A stretch of DNA of 64,000 nucleotides from Mactromeris polynyma. Its lineage: Eukaryota; Mollusca; Bivalvia; Venerida; Mactridae. The notes under the pieces are model-generated. The model did not search any database. It had not been told where the DNA came from and saw nothing but the letters and a program-made list of their open reading frames with translations. Shown here one piece after another: positions 22,457-34,612 of this stretch (its first letter is position 1; every line of letters begins with the position of its first letter). The translations under genes were made by a program, and so were the position numbers. Where the stretch lies: assembly GCA_032209605.1 (NCBI GenBank), contig JASFXZ010000037.1, forward strand, positions 2,170,001-2,234,000, given 5' to 3'.

Positions 22457-25456
22457 TTACATAATAATTCAATGTCAGCTTCAAAATATTCGCTTTATAA
22501 GTTGAAAACGGAGTTACCAGGCCAGTGGGGCACTCTCGAGCCATGGTCCCATGAAATTTGATAATGTCAACACGATTAATCATCTTTGTAAACAATGATA
22601 ACAGAGGATGGATCACCAGATATAAATAGAGGAATATTTATTGGTTGCGAGATATTCTCTGAGAATGACAACTCTAAGACTCGTGATTGCCGGATTTTCC
22701 GTAAGTGGAACATTCAACTTTGCTGTTTTCCCTTAAAACCTCAGCTTATGTTAAGATCGAAATACATCTTCTGACTCTTCATTCATCACGTGATCAATTA
22801 GGTGGACTGAACTTCCGATCGTTGGCTTCTACATATTTAAAAAAAAGAAAATACTTGCTTCACTGAAAATCTAACATGTATTCAGACATCCTGCGCGTAA
22901 CACAGGATCGTGCTTCCTACACTGCCGACTACCTATAGTTAATGAGTTGCAACAAATTAGTCAGTATAATTGATAGAAGAGGGGATAAATATAAACAAAA
23001 CTCACATGCTTTCTTCTCGTAAAACGTCGTAAGTACATAACACGATACAGGACCGAAGTTTCCGTCCCCAACTCAAATGCCTAGAACCGCGCCTGCGTTA
23101 AAAGTTAGAAATATATAAAAATCAACAAATCGCTTTGCTCTTTATTTCAAAAAGTCAAACCAAACTTATTATGCAATTCCGTACAAACGCATCGCTGATT
23201 TGTTCATTATCACAACAATAAAATTATTAAGCACCGAAAGTGTTGACAGCAAGGGGCTCACTGCAAATCACAGACGTCACTTTGACATACATAATTTACA
23301 CAATAGTCTATCAAGAACACTTTGTTATGTCAGTATATTAAATAATATAGGAGTAAAGTGCACAAGATTGTATACAAAGAATTAGTTTAGACAGTCAGAA
23401 GGATGTATGGAGAAGAAGTAAACAGCACCTTAATATTGATTATATATTATAAGTTTCAATGCAATCCTTTGAAAACTAAAGTTTTTTGCTACATGTTTTA
23501 TAAAAGGAGACTTCAGTTCAAAGGGACAGAATTCTAAAACATTTTGATGGATACACAGCAAATTTGTGTCTTCCACATCTACAAATCATGTATCATGGTA
23601 CTTGTATTATCAAACTGCATCGTAATCCCTTGAAAACGGAAGAAGTAGTTAGCCACATAAATTGCATATGTTTTATATTGGACAGAACAACCAATCGACC
23701 GACCTTACAGACAGGATATGACAATAAAACAAACAGTATATTTCCGTAAATAGTCGATATTCAACGGAACGATGACGGACAATTGCATTTCCCATTATTT
23801 CAATATACGTATAATTGTTCGTTGGATATATTATTTGTTGCACCGTTTTCTCTGCCTACTGCCATCGTCCGCTGCCTACTGTCCACTATAACAATATAGT
23901 ACACTATCGTCCGCTAGCTTGTTTTCATTGTACTCACGAGTGATACGGTTGCGGCGGAGGCAGACATTTATTTCTATAATTTGCAAAATTTAATCAGCAA
24001 GTTTCTATGGGGATCTTTCTTTTGCGTAAGTGATGTCAGCTCAAGTCCGTTTTCTAGCTTATATCTCAAATGCTTACCGCTATTTTTTGTTAGACAGGGA
24101 CTAATTTCTTCGCCTTTGGCAGTTCAGAATGAAAAACTTGGGATGACTCACCCGATGAGTGTCCGCGGATTTCGCATACTATAGCAATTGGCTCTAACGA
24201 GCCCCTTGCTAAACACTGCAGAATTATTCTTTATGTGGGCAAATTATAGACAGGTATTTCAGTAACGTGATGCGCAGTCCATGTGTGTCACCGAGATATT
24301 CCCAGCAGCAAAGACAACCCTTGGTGAGTTTAATACCTCCCTGCTGTGTCCGTTTCCCTGTATGTAGCAAATTGCGCAATGTAAGACTGTTCACGGTCAT
24401 GAAGAGCTGGATGGATACCCATCTAGCATCAGGCCGAGCACAATTTGGCATCAAAGCTGCAGACAAAAAAACATTGAGTGGAATTTCGGACAGAACATTG
24501 AAAAACGCATATGAGCACTATAAGGGATTACGGACGAAGACTATGACATGAACAAGACATCACAGGAGGATAGAATACCGGTCTTGCATGCATATATTGT
24601 CCACTGTAAGGTAATTTTCAAGTTCATTGTTTCTGTGTTTTGGTATATCAGTACTCTGCAGCCTTTTCGATGAAGAACTTCAGATTCTCCCAGGATTCTT
24701 GCAGCTTGAGTATATCGACCATCACGGCAATGGAGAACCTCACGTAAACGATTTTACCACCACGACTGAGCCATATTGTCGGACAAGCATGTGATTAGCA
24801 CATCACCATTTCGAAGATATTCTGAGGAAAAAGTCAAATGTCTCAAAAGAAGAGCTCAAGCTTCTTACAGTACTCAGCACACTTTAGAAATTGACGAAAT
24901 GTACATGGCTCGGGGGACACACAACAAATAGTTTGTATGCTTTACCTCAGATATTAAATAAGTCTTGCCTAACACAAATCAGCCATCCTTGCACTTATGT
25001 CGTAATCGTCACGGGTAGGTACGCCGAGCATTGTTGCGTTTTATTGAAGAAACGTTTGATGTAAAGAACACTATATAAATATCCGACTAGTAGGCGTTAG
25101 TATAAAATTTGTGACTAAGGGTCTTGGTTTGTCCTTTGTTCTCTGATCAATCCTATAAACAATTACCAAAACATGATGAATGAAATGTTATCATTTTATT
25201 TTATTCTAACGATTTACATGAATATGGAACAGGAGTAATTATGGTTGCGTCTTTTGTCGTGTGTACTTCTTTAATAGCTGAACCTGTATTATGGTTGCGT
25301 CTTTTGTCGTGTGTACTTCTTGCTGAACCTGTATTCACCATCCCTATCGCTGCATCAGTTATTTCGTTGATTAATCCAACAGCAATGAACTTTTAACAAA
25401 TACCATTAGTATATTTGTAAATTGACTTTTCAAAGCCTCAAATATAAATCACAGTA
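22457..25456. other. 3-kb stretch without a supported gene
   Basis: I see no recognisable domain. The overlapping frames at 24224-24466 (minus) and 24267-24551 (plus) lie in less AT-rich sequence and could be remnants of an unidentified transposon. A direct duplication of about 50 bases, TATTATGGTTGCGTCTTTTG onwards, occurs at about 25236-25340. Confidence 0.4.
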
Positions 25457-25856
25457 CAGTGAAACCTCATAATAATATGACCACCATTGGGAGACTAAAA
25501 ATCTGGTCGTAATATTGATGTGGTCTTAATATTGTGGTTGAATAATGAGGTAAACACTGAAAATGGTCTTGAAATTTGTGGTCTTATTATTGAGGTGGTC
25601 TTACTATTGAGATGGTCTTATTATTGAGGTGGTCTTATTATTGAGATGGTCTTATTATTGAGGTGGTCTTACTATTGAGATGGTCTTGTTATTGAGTTGG
25701 TCTTATTATTGAGATGGTCTTGTTGTTGAGGTGGTCTTATTATTGAGGTGGCCTTATTATTGAGGTGTCTTATTATTGAGGTGGTCTTATTAATGAGGTG
25801 TTCTTGTTATTGATGTGTTCTTATTATTGAGGTGGTCTTTAAGTGAGGTTTAACTG
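25457..25856. mobile_element. Mariner/pogo-type MITE with TA duplication and internal minisatellite
   Basis: The left end is CAGTGAAACCTCATAATAAT and the right end, reverse-complemented, is CAGTTAAACCTCACTTAAAG. Both are followed inward by GACCACC. TA dinucleotides flank it at 25455-25456 and 25857-25858. CAGT termini with TA duplication are typical of Tc1/mariner and pogo elements. The interior from about 25560 to 25835 is an 18-bp-like array of GGTCTTATTATTGAGGT with GAGATGG and GAGTTGG variants. No transposase is encoded. Confidence 0.8.
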
Positions 25857-27054
25857 TATATTGATTTTAATAAAATGATTAAGAGTGTTTTGCCTTGAAA
25901 CTATATATCTATTTTATTTCATATAGTTCGGCAAATTGTATTACACGATGTGGATGTGATCTGTGCTGAATACACTTAAAAGATAATATATTATTCAACA
26001 ATTTCAATCAAATCACTTCGACAAACAGCTCTGCGATGCTTTTATGGTTATTTATGTTTAAGTTGTGTTCACGACCCACTATTTGTAGACGCTGTCTACT
26101 TGTAAGCAGATATAATGCCGGATTATTAAAGTCATGTGATATAATAACATACCCGCGAGCCCGCGACCATCAGCCGCCGGGGGGAACGCTCTACCACCAA
26201 GCCACTGGCCGTTTGTGCTAGCTATGAAATAAAACCGTCTTTACCAAATAAGAGCAAAATTATTCGCCACAATACAGCAACACTCTTAGGCTAAAAACTG
26301 GTGTTTATTAGTCTTTCCCCAGTGTCTAACAAAACCACGAAATCCTAAACAAAGCAATGCTTATAGTACTTTACTTGCAATATCGCTCCATATCAACTAT
26401 CGCTATACAAATACTTAACATACACGATGGTATTCAAATGCGTATAGCCGAAAAACGTTTTGTGTTTGCTGTCGTATTTTTCATATTTTAAGTTTTTAAA
26501 TACATCGTTATAATCATGTTCTCATTAAGTTGAAACTTTTCTCATTATCATTTATCAAAAGTGTGAACGGGTAATATGAAATCGATTTTCCTTTATCGTG
26601 GGTTACTTGAATTATGGGTAGCTGGAACTCTTTACAACTGAGTTCTACCACACAAGCTCTTGATTGCCAATCGAGTGCTGAACTGACTGACCAAACCGGA
26701 TCATGGAAGTGAGTAAGAACCAATTATCTTGCTATGCTGTGCTAAGAATTATAATGTACTATAATTCACCAGGTGTTTGTAGACTTGCAATCAATACTTG
26801 TTAATGATTGCGTACATTGATGTAATGCACCTACAGTTTGCGTAGGCAATTCTGATGTGGGAGTTTTCGGTGCAAAATATTTTATTGAATCGTAAAATGT
26901 GGTTTTCGAATACATAATATGGTAATTATCTCAATAATTCTAAAAAAAAATATTTATTTCAATGATGTTTATCGCCATATTTGCGTATTTGCATATTACA
27001 TATTTTTTGGGTTTGAACAGAAGTTATGAGATAATGTATGTAACTTTTAAATTC
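25857..27054. other. Stretch with SINE remnants
   Basis: Two degenerate tRNA-like segments are visible on the minus strand. One is near 26150-26215 (GGCCAGTGGCTTGGTGGTAG followed by AGCG). The other is near 26600-26705 (GTTCAGCACTCGATTGGCAA), resembling the head of the SINE at 58963. Neither folds as a full tRNA. No gene was seen. Confidence 0.35.
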
Positions 27055-27518
27055 ATGTCGTCTGACACACAAGTGTTACCCATGTCGTCTGACATACAAT
27101 TGTTGCCCATGTCGTGTGTCATACAGGTGTTACCAATATCGTCTGACATACAATTGTTACCGATGTCGTGTGTCATACAGGTGTTACCCATATCGTCTGA
27201 CATACAATTGTTACCGATGTCGTGTGTCATACAGGTGTTACCCATACCGTCTGACATACAAGTGGTACCAATGTCGTGTGTCATACAGGTGTTACCCATA
27301 TCGTCTGACATACAAGTGTTACCAATGTCGTGTGTCATACAGGTGTTACCCATATCGTCTGACATACAAGTGGTACCAATGTCGTGTGTCATACAGGTGT
27401 TACCCATATCGTCGGACATACAATTGTTACCGATGTCGTGTGTCATACAGGTGTTACCCATATCGTCGGACATACAAGTGGTACCCATATCGTCTGACAT
27501 ACAAGTGGCAATCGTCAA
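27055..27518. repeat. 27-bp minisatellite in alternating 54-bp higher-order form
   Basis: Two 27-bp variants alternate: TCGTCTGACATACAA plus TTGTTACC, and TCGTGTGTCATACAG plus GTGTTACC. About 17 units are present. The period is divisible by three, so long open frames occur on both strands (18-residue repeats such as MSSDIQLLP/MSCVIQVLP). These frames are by-products. Confidence 0.92.
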
Positions 27519-27913
27519 CCAAGAGAGGCGTTACCTTGAATTGAATTTAATCCCAAAGTATAAACCAATACTTACGTGACGAAGTTACAGGCATGGTAAC
27601 ACATAATGCAAGAATTATAGATTTTTAGCACAACGCCCGGCTGATAAACAGACTTGCTAATAACTCAATCAATCAAGTCCAAACGATCGGAAAGTGCCAT
27701 CGGGAGAAATCAGAGTATTAACCGAACTTTCGCAAATAACTAGGGAGCAGCAATACAGTTGTTACTCTATGTACGTTTTGCTATTATTGCTAACATCATG
27801 CCGATGTCAGAATACATTTTACGCGTTTTATGGACCAAATATACAATGCTTAACGCACGGTAATATGAAATGTGTTCACCGACTCTGTACCGAGCTTCGC
27901 CAATTTCAACGAG

Positions 27914-29379
27914 TCTTTCCCCGGCATGACATGCAAACATTCCCCGGTATGACAGGCAAACATTCGCCGATATGACAGGCAAACATTCCCCGGTATGACA
28001 GGCACACTTTTCCCGGTAGGACAGGCAAACATTCCCCGGTATGACAGGCAACATTCGCCGGTATGACAGGCAAACATTCCCAGGTATAACAGGCAACATT
28101 CCCCGGTATGACTGGCAAACATTCCCAGGTATGACTGGCAAACATTCCCCGGTATGACAGGCAACGTTCCCCGGTTTGACAGGCAACATTCGCCGGTATG
28201 ACAGGCAACATTCCCCGGTATGACTGGCAAACATTCCCCGGTATGACTGGCAAACATTCTCCGGTATGACAGGCAAACATTCCACGGTATGACTGGCAAA
28301 CATTCCACGGTATGACTGGCAAACATTCCCCGGTATGACTGGCAAACATTCCACGGTATGACTGGCAAACATTCCCCGGTATGACTGGCAAACATTCCCC
28401 GGTATGACAGGCACACATTTCCCGGTAGGACAGGCAAACATTCCCCGGTATGACAGGCAACATTCGCCGGTATGACAGGCAAACATTCCCAGGTATGACA
28501 GGCAACATTCCCCGGTATGACTGGCAAACATTCCCAGGTATGACTGGCAAACATTCCCCTGTATGACAGGCAACGTTCCCCGGTTTGACTGGCAAACATT
28601 CCACGGTATGACTGGCAAACATTCCCCGGTATGACTGGCAAACATTCCACGGTATGACTGGCAAACATTCCACGGTATGACTGGCAAACATTCCACGGTA
28701 TGACTGGCAAACATTCCACGGTATGACTGGCAAACGTTCACCGGTATGACTGGCAAACATTCCACGGTATGACTGGCAAACATTCCCCGGTATGACAGGC
28801 ACACATTTCCCGGTAGGACAGGCAAACATTCCCCGGTATGACAGACAACATTCGCCGGTATGACAGGCAAACATTCCCAGGTATGACAGGCAACATTCCA
28901 CGGTATGACTGGCAAACATTCCACGGTATGACTGGCAAACATTCCACGGTATGACTGGCAAACATTCCACGGTATGACTGGCAAACGTTCACCGGTATGA
29001 CTGGCAAACATTCCACGGTATGACTGGCAAACATTCCCCGGTATGACAGGCAAACATTCCACGGTATGACTGGCAAACATTCCACGGTATGACTGGCAAA
29101 CATTCCCCGGTATGACTGGCAAACATTCCCAGGTATGACAGGCAACATTCCCCGGTATGACTGGCAAACATTCCCAGGTATGACTGGCAAACATTCCCCG
29201 GTATGACAGGCAACGTTCCCCGGTTTGACTGGCAAACATTCCACGGTATGACTGGCAAACATTCCACGGTATGACTGGCAAACATTCCACGGTATGACTG
29301 GCAAACATTCCACGGTATGACTGGCAAACGTTCACCGGTATGACAGGCAGACATTTCCCAGTATGACAGTCAAACATTC
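27914..29379. repeat. 23-bp minisatellite, about 64 copies
   Basis: The unit is CCCCGGTATGACTGGCAAACATT, with frequent CCACGG, CCAGG and CGCCGG variants and 22-base copies lacking one A (GGCAACATT). Blocks of variants recur in the same order (for example around 28380-28600 and 28780-28900), showing larger duplications. The 536-codon minus-strand frame is a 69-base (3 x 23) pseudo-coding repeat and not a gene. Confidence 0.93.
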
Positions 29380-29664
29380 AGTATCTGACTTAGATGAACG
29401 TGAAACGACTATATTGGTTCAAAGTTAGTTGAGAATACCCTTAACTGTGTGTGCAATGTTTATTGGTCGAACGTTTGTAAAACACGCGTTCATTGGCTGA
29501 CCATCTAAAACCTAAGTACATACAAACGGACTATAAAATACAAACAGAACTGTTGAAGTATTTTGCACGCCATTTAATTTACGCCATTCAATGAACACAT
29601 ACAATGACGACTGTTAAACGAGTGGCGACTTCATCAGACAATTCGGAGCTAAAAGATAAGGAAC

Positions 29665-29737
29665 AGCCCCCAGTGAGGATCGAACTCACGACCCCTGGTT
29701 TACAAGACCAGTGCTCTATCCACTGAGCTATGGAGGC
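29665..29737 (-). tRNA. tRNA-Thr (anticodon TGT)
   Basis: A complete 73-base cloverleaf on the minus strand. The acceptor GCCTCCA pairs with TGGGGGC, discriminator T. The D-arm is GCTC...GAGC. The anticodon arm CTGGT-CTTGTAA-ACCAG puts TGT in the anticodon. The variable loop is GGGTC and the T-arm GTGAG-TTCGATC-CTCAC is perfect. A and B boxes are present. There is no intron and no SINE tail, so this looks like a real tRNA gene reading ACA codons. Confidence 0.93.
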
Positions 29738-31791
29738 TACACATACATCATTTCTGTCAGCCCTTCTTTCACGTTATCAACGTTTTTCTTATCTCGACAG
29801 GCCCAACAATGTAGAAAATATTTATCGTTTCCCATAGATTACGATATTCAAGATAACTCGTACATAAAATGGTGCAAAATGTAGAAAACTACAGATTAAG
29901 CTGTGATTTAAGGGCAAAATGTAGATAATTTTGTTAAATATTATGCAATTAGATATGATAAATGTTAGAATATTAGATTTTGCGGTCAAAATGGTTCAAA
30001 ATTTAGGAAAAATGCGTCTATTAAAGAGCAAAATGTAGATCGAGTGAGTTTCAGCAAAATGCTTAAATTACGTAATGTGGCGAAATGTAGCAAAATGTTG
30101 CGGAAAAGGACAAAATGTAGCAAAAGTTAGGAAAGTTGATTCAATTTAAAACGTTAAAAATTAAATCCTGATTCAGATGTGTTTTTTATCTTTGTGTCTT
30201 AATGACCATTTTCATAGCATGGTCTGTGATATAATTGTATTACATAATACGTAAACAATTAAAACATGGTCATCCTTTTTCTGTGTTACACAGTCTAACA
30301 CTGTACTGTATAACTAACTGTATGAAGCAATGTTCAGTATTGTGATTCTATACCATCATTGTGTAACAACTGCAGCTACACAATAAAGATTAAATAAGTA
30401 CACGTGCACTCCCGGACAATTTCTGAAGTACTCGCTGGCATGATTGTAGCACATTTATTGAACTATTTTTGGCTTAAAGTCAATTTCTTCATTTTGAGGT
30501 TTGATTTTGAAAGTTATTCACTGTAACTAGATTCAAAAGGCATAATATATTAGTATTATCTTATTATACGTTGTCGAGCTGTCTGAATGTAGTGTATTAC
30601 AATGTCACATGCTTGATTGTATGACAATTTTCCAATCAGCAATTCCGTGTACATTTTTTCACATTTTTTGCAAAATTATGTACGTGGGCTCACTTAAACA
30701 CTGTCACCTGTGTAATATAAACTGTGAAAAGATACTATCACAATGAGCGATTCATTGTAGGTTGCATTAAAGAACAGAACATATCTTGCATTTTTTTAAA
30801 AATAAACAAATCTTCAAAAAAAAACATTTTCCGATCTACCTACCATATTTTTGGGGACATTTTTTAAGCCTAATTAATTAATCGACTTGATGAAAATGAA
30901 GTCGCCAATCGCCAACGCTTAACTCACGGCGGCTACTTTTCGATTGTCGCCGATCACCGCCCCATCACTACAAGTCACTAAATATCTCAACATTTTCAAA
31001 TACATTTATCAGTCAGTGGATACGATTTGCATAATGTATTCCAAATTTCAATGTCGATTTCAATAAGCTTTTGTATATCATTATGCATTTAATATGTAAG
31101 AGTATTTACAAGTGTACGCAAGACGTGTTTGGATCATAAAACTAGCTTATTTAGTACTCTCAGGCATACCAAATGGGCGTATTCATTGTAAGGGATTTAC
31201 TAAGTAGTCTTTACCAAATTTCATGCATCTCACCAGTCGGATTTTAACCGTGCGTTAAATGCAATAATTACATTAAAATGAAAAGCAGTCTTATACGGCT
31301 TTTAAGATATGCATAATCCAAGATTATATGCAAATATATAACAGCTAATTGTGCGTTAAATGTATCTTAATGACAATCCCAATTACCCCGACAAAACGAT
31401 GTAAGTTTCTGAACTTCAATCAACCACATCTTCTTTGAAGGGTTTCTTTAATATGTTCTTTTTATAGGCACAATCTGTCGGTCTTAATTGAAGCATGGTT
31501 ACTTTGCATACTTAAATGATTTTATCTATACTGATCTAAATTGAAATAACCCACATTTGTGTACTTCGACAATCTTCCCTTTATGACAAATAGAACTGCA
31601 ACAACGAACGTAACTTTGACAGGTTTACCTCGATTTTCTTCTATAATTTAATAGAACAGAACAAAAAGACTTTCTTCTAAAAGAACGCCCCCCCCCCCCT
31701 TGGATCCTCTAGAGCTATTATTACTGGCGAAAAGTTCATTTTTACAAGTGAAGAGCAATTGATCGCTTTAAATGGCTTTCTGAAATTAATT
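29738..31791. other. 2-kb stretch with scattered GCAAAATGTAG motifs
   Basis: No coding frame is supported. From about 29805 to 30145 the word CAAAATGTAG or close variants occurs about eight times at irregular spacing, which is not a clean tandem repeat. A C-homopolymer of 12 lies at 31688-31699. Confidence 0.45.
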
Positions 31792-32736
31792 CAGTAATGC
31801 ATGCTCCACTCATCATCGGTATAAAACAGACAGTAATGCATGCTCCACTCATCATCGGTATAAAATAGACAGTAATGCATGCTCCACTCATCATCGGTAT
31901 AAAACAGACAGTAATGCATGCTCCACTCATCATCGGTATAAAACAGACAGTAATGCATGCTCCACTCATCATCGGTATAAAACAGACAGTAGTGTATGCT
32001 CCACTCACCATCGGTATAAAACAGACAGTAATGTATGCTCCACTCACCATCGGTATAAAACAGACAGTAGTGCATGCTCCACTCATCATCGGTATAAAAC
32101 AGACAGTAATGTATGCTCCACTCACCATCGGTATAAAACAGACAGTAATGCATGCTCCACTCATCATCGGTATAAAACAGACAGTAATGCATGCTCCACT
32201 CATCATCGGTATAAAACATACAGTAATGTATGCTCCACTCACCATCGGTATAAAACAGACAGTAGTGCATGCTCCACTCATCATCGGTATAAAACAGACA
32301 GTAATGCATGCTCCACTCACCATCGGTATAAAACAGACAGTAGTGCATGCTCCACTCATCATCGGTATAAAACAGACAGTAATGTATGCTCCACTCATCA
32401 TCGGTATAAAACAGACAGTAATGCATGCTCCACTCATCATCGGTATAAAACAGACAGTAATGCATGCTCCACTCATCATCGGTATAAAACAGACAGTAAT
32501 GCATGCTCCACTCATCATCGGTATAAAACAGACAGTAATGCATGCTCCACTCATCATCGGTATAAAACAGACAGTAGTGCATGCTCCACTCATCATCGGT
32601 ATAAAACAGACAGTAATGTATGCTCCACTCATCATCGGTATAAAACAGACAGAAATGCATGCTCCACTCATCATCGGTATAAAACAGACAGTAATGCATG
32701 CTCCACTCATCATCGGTATAAAACAGACAGTAATGT
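31792..32736. repeat. 39-bp minisatellite, about 24 copies
   Basis: The unit is CAGTAATGCATGCTCCACTC followed by ATCATCGGTATAAAACAGA. Variation is limited to a few sites (AATGC/AGTGC/AATGT and TCATC/CCATC). The 13-codon period keeps frames open on both strands for about 300 codons, which is why several long apparent proteins appear here. None has a coding signature beyond the repeat. Confidence 0.95.
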
Positions 32737-32863
32737 AAAGAACCTTTGTGTAATATACATGTTATGTGCCATTATATTGTGTGCACATCCCAATGATTGT
32801 TTCCATTTCAAAGTATACTCAGTACATTTATAAACGCAATTTATTGTAATAAAAAAAACACAT

Positions 32864-32978
32864 TTTGTCGTAGCTTCGACACTCGAGTTACGACACCGTT
32901 GATAAAAAGGTCTGACGATATCTTATTTATTTGTCGTAAGTTCCGGAGTTAAGATAAGACATGTCGAAGCTACGACAT
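32864..32978. repeat. Short inverted repeat with TGTCGTAGCTTCGACA arms
   Basis: TTGTCGTAGCTTCGACA near 32866 is mirrored by TGTCGAAGCTACGACA near 32961, about 78 bases apart. Both arms are followed by GTTGATAAAA or CTTGATAAAA. This could be a small foldback element. Confidence 0.5.
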
Positions 32979-33151
32979 CTTGATAAAACGGCCCCCTGTT
33001 AGATTGACCACGAACAGGTGCATAAACTTTCAGGACCGATCCATGCCAATTTAGGTAAGGAACTGTTCTCGAGCGTAAAGCTATAGATCTAACTGCTGCT
33101 TGGATTACTTTTCTATCAAAACACGATCGCGGCGTATTGTCCGCCAAGCTT

Positions 33152-33388
33152 GATGATAAAACTCAGTCTAGTTCATCTACGGTCTAGTTACTCTGGTCAC
33201 TCTTCGAACGTGAAGGTTTGAATACTATATAGAGGTGTTCCGAACATTAACTATGGTTCAACCACCGATTTATTACGGTTGAACTATAGTCGATATTCGG
33301 AACTCCTCTATAGGGGTTTCAACCCTCCAAATTCTAAGAGTGACCAGAGCAACCAGACCATAGATAAACTAGACTGAGTGTTATCATC
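33152..33388. repeat. Long imperfect hairpin (inverted repeat, about 110-bp arms)
   Basis: The left arm starts GATGATAAAACTCAGTCTAG and ends GGTTCAACC. The right arm, reverse-complemented, starts GGATGATAACACTCAGTCTA and ends at GGTTGAAC. Shared landmarks are CTCTGGTCACTCTT and CTATAGAGG.GTTCCGAA. The loop is only about 13 bases. No coding frame is present. It has the form of a MITE-derived hairpin or an inverted duplication. Confidence 0.85.
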
Positions 33389-33849
33389 CAACCATAGTCA
33401 CTATAGTTGCAGATCGAACTACCGCCATGTTGTAATCATTCATCAATGTCAACAAGTAGGTCAAATAGATAGTTCAAAGTTCCAACATACATATATAATA
33501 GTTCCCTCCCTTGTTCTTAAACCATCAGTCATTTTGATAGGCAAACTAATAAGCACTTATAGGAGTAAATCCCAAATATGTGATAGTGTCATAGTAACGG
33601 TCACAACATAACTCCACCTTAATTATACATGTGTACAATTAAAGATGTCTGGTGGTGGTTGAAGGTGGTGGACGTGTTATTTGGATGAGGAAAATGTTAT
33701 AACATTTTTAACTTTTTAACAATTAACGGTGATAGATATATGAGGTAAGGTATTGTATTTGGACTCAATACGGGTTCTTGGAGTGTGTGCTTTCTTTCTA
33801 TTTTAGTATTAAGAGTGACTTAAAAGACATAAAAGAAAAGTGAACGACT
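33389..33849. other. Unannotated stretch before the LINE leader
   Basis: No gene recognised. The 77-codon frame at 33378-33611 starts inside the hairpin and is not supported. Confidence 0.35.
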
Positions 33850-34003
33850 GAAAGTCAGACCGGTTTGAGCCGCGTGGTGTCCGCCATCTTGAAAACTCCC
33901 AAAGTTTTCAGTAAACAATCAAAGTTTTAGTTTTTAAACGTGTTTTAGTGGCAGTAATTGCTGTTTTATGAACCTTTTATCATTGTAAAAATATTTAATT
34001 TCA

Positions 34004-34612
34004 ATAGTAGATCTTTTATGACTTTTTAAACTTGATATTTTGTGACTAGAAATTTGTTCCCGTGTGTGGTGAACCCGTGTCCTTATGTTCTTTGTGTCTT
34101 ACAGACAATTCTATGAATTTCTCAGACTGTCACATTATCAGTCTTTAACTCAAGCATCCCCATTGCATTATATGTATTTCTTTTTATAACAGTCAACCGT
34201 GAGATATTACTGAACTGAATCTACTAAATTTGATCTGTTATTACTTTATAAATTTGCTCCTGTGTGTGGTGAATCCGTGCCCTTATGTTCTTTGTGTCTT
34301 ACAGACAATTTTATGAATATTTCAGTGTTTAACTCAAGCATCCACATTGCATTATATATAATTCTTTTTATAGCGGTCAACCGTTGAGATATGTCTGAAC
34401 TGAATCTACTAAATTCGATCTTATATGACTCTATAAATTTGCTCCTGTGTGTGGTGAATCCGTGCCCTTATGTTCTTTGTGTCTTACAGACAAGTTTATG
34501 AATTTCTCTGACTGTAACATTTTCAGTCTTTAACCCAAGCATCCCCATTGCTTTAGATATATTCTTTTTATAACGGTCAACCGTTGAAATATTACTGAAC
34601 TGAATCTACTCT
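34004..34612 (+). repeat. Three tandem leader units of about 185-200 bp upstream of LINE ORF1
   Basis: Each unit has CCTTATGTTCTTTGTGTCTT plus ACAGACAA, then TCAGTCTTTAAC/CAGTGTTTAAC, CAAGCATCC.CATTGC, TTCTTTTTATA, CGGTCAACCGTTGA and ACTGAACTGAATCTACT. Units start near 34050, 34251 and 34435. The last two are the most alike. They end about 40 bases before the first ATG of ORF1 at 34653. Confidence 0.82.

Noticed and set aside
24224..24551. Overlapping 80-94-codon frames as a possible transposase or recombinase
   Set aside because: No catalytic motif could be identified, and both strands being open in denser GC is weak evidence.
27767..29377. 536-residue Cys-rich repetitive secreted-type protein
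   Set aside because: It is explained by 3 x 23-bp periodicity. Variants fall in all codon positions and alternative frames are equally open.
31742..32738. Approximately 300-residue repeat proteins on both strands
   Set aside because: They are a by-product of a 39-bp unit without stops; there is no non-repetitive coding sequence attached.
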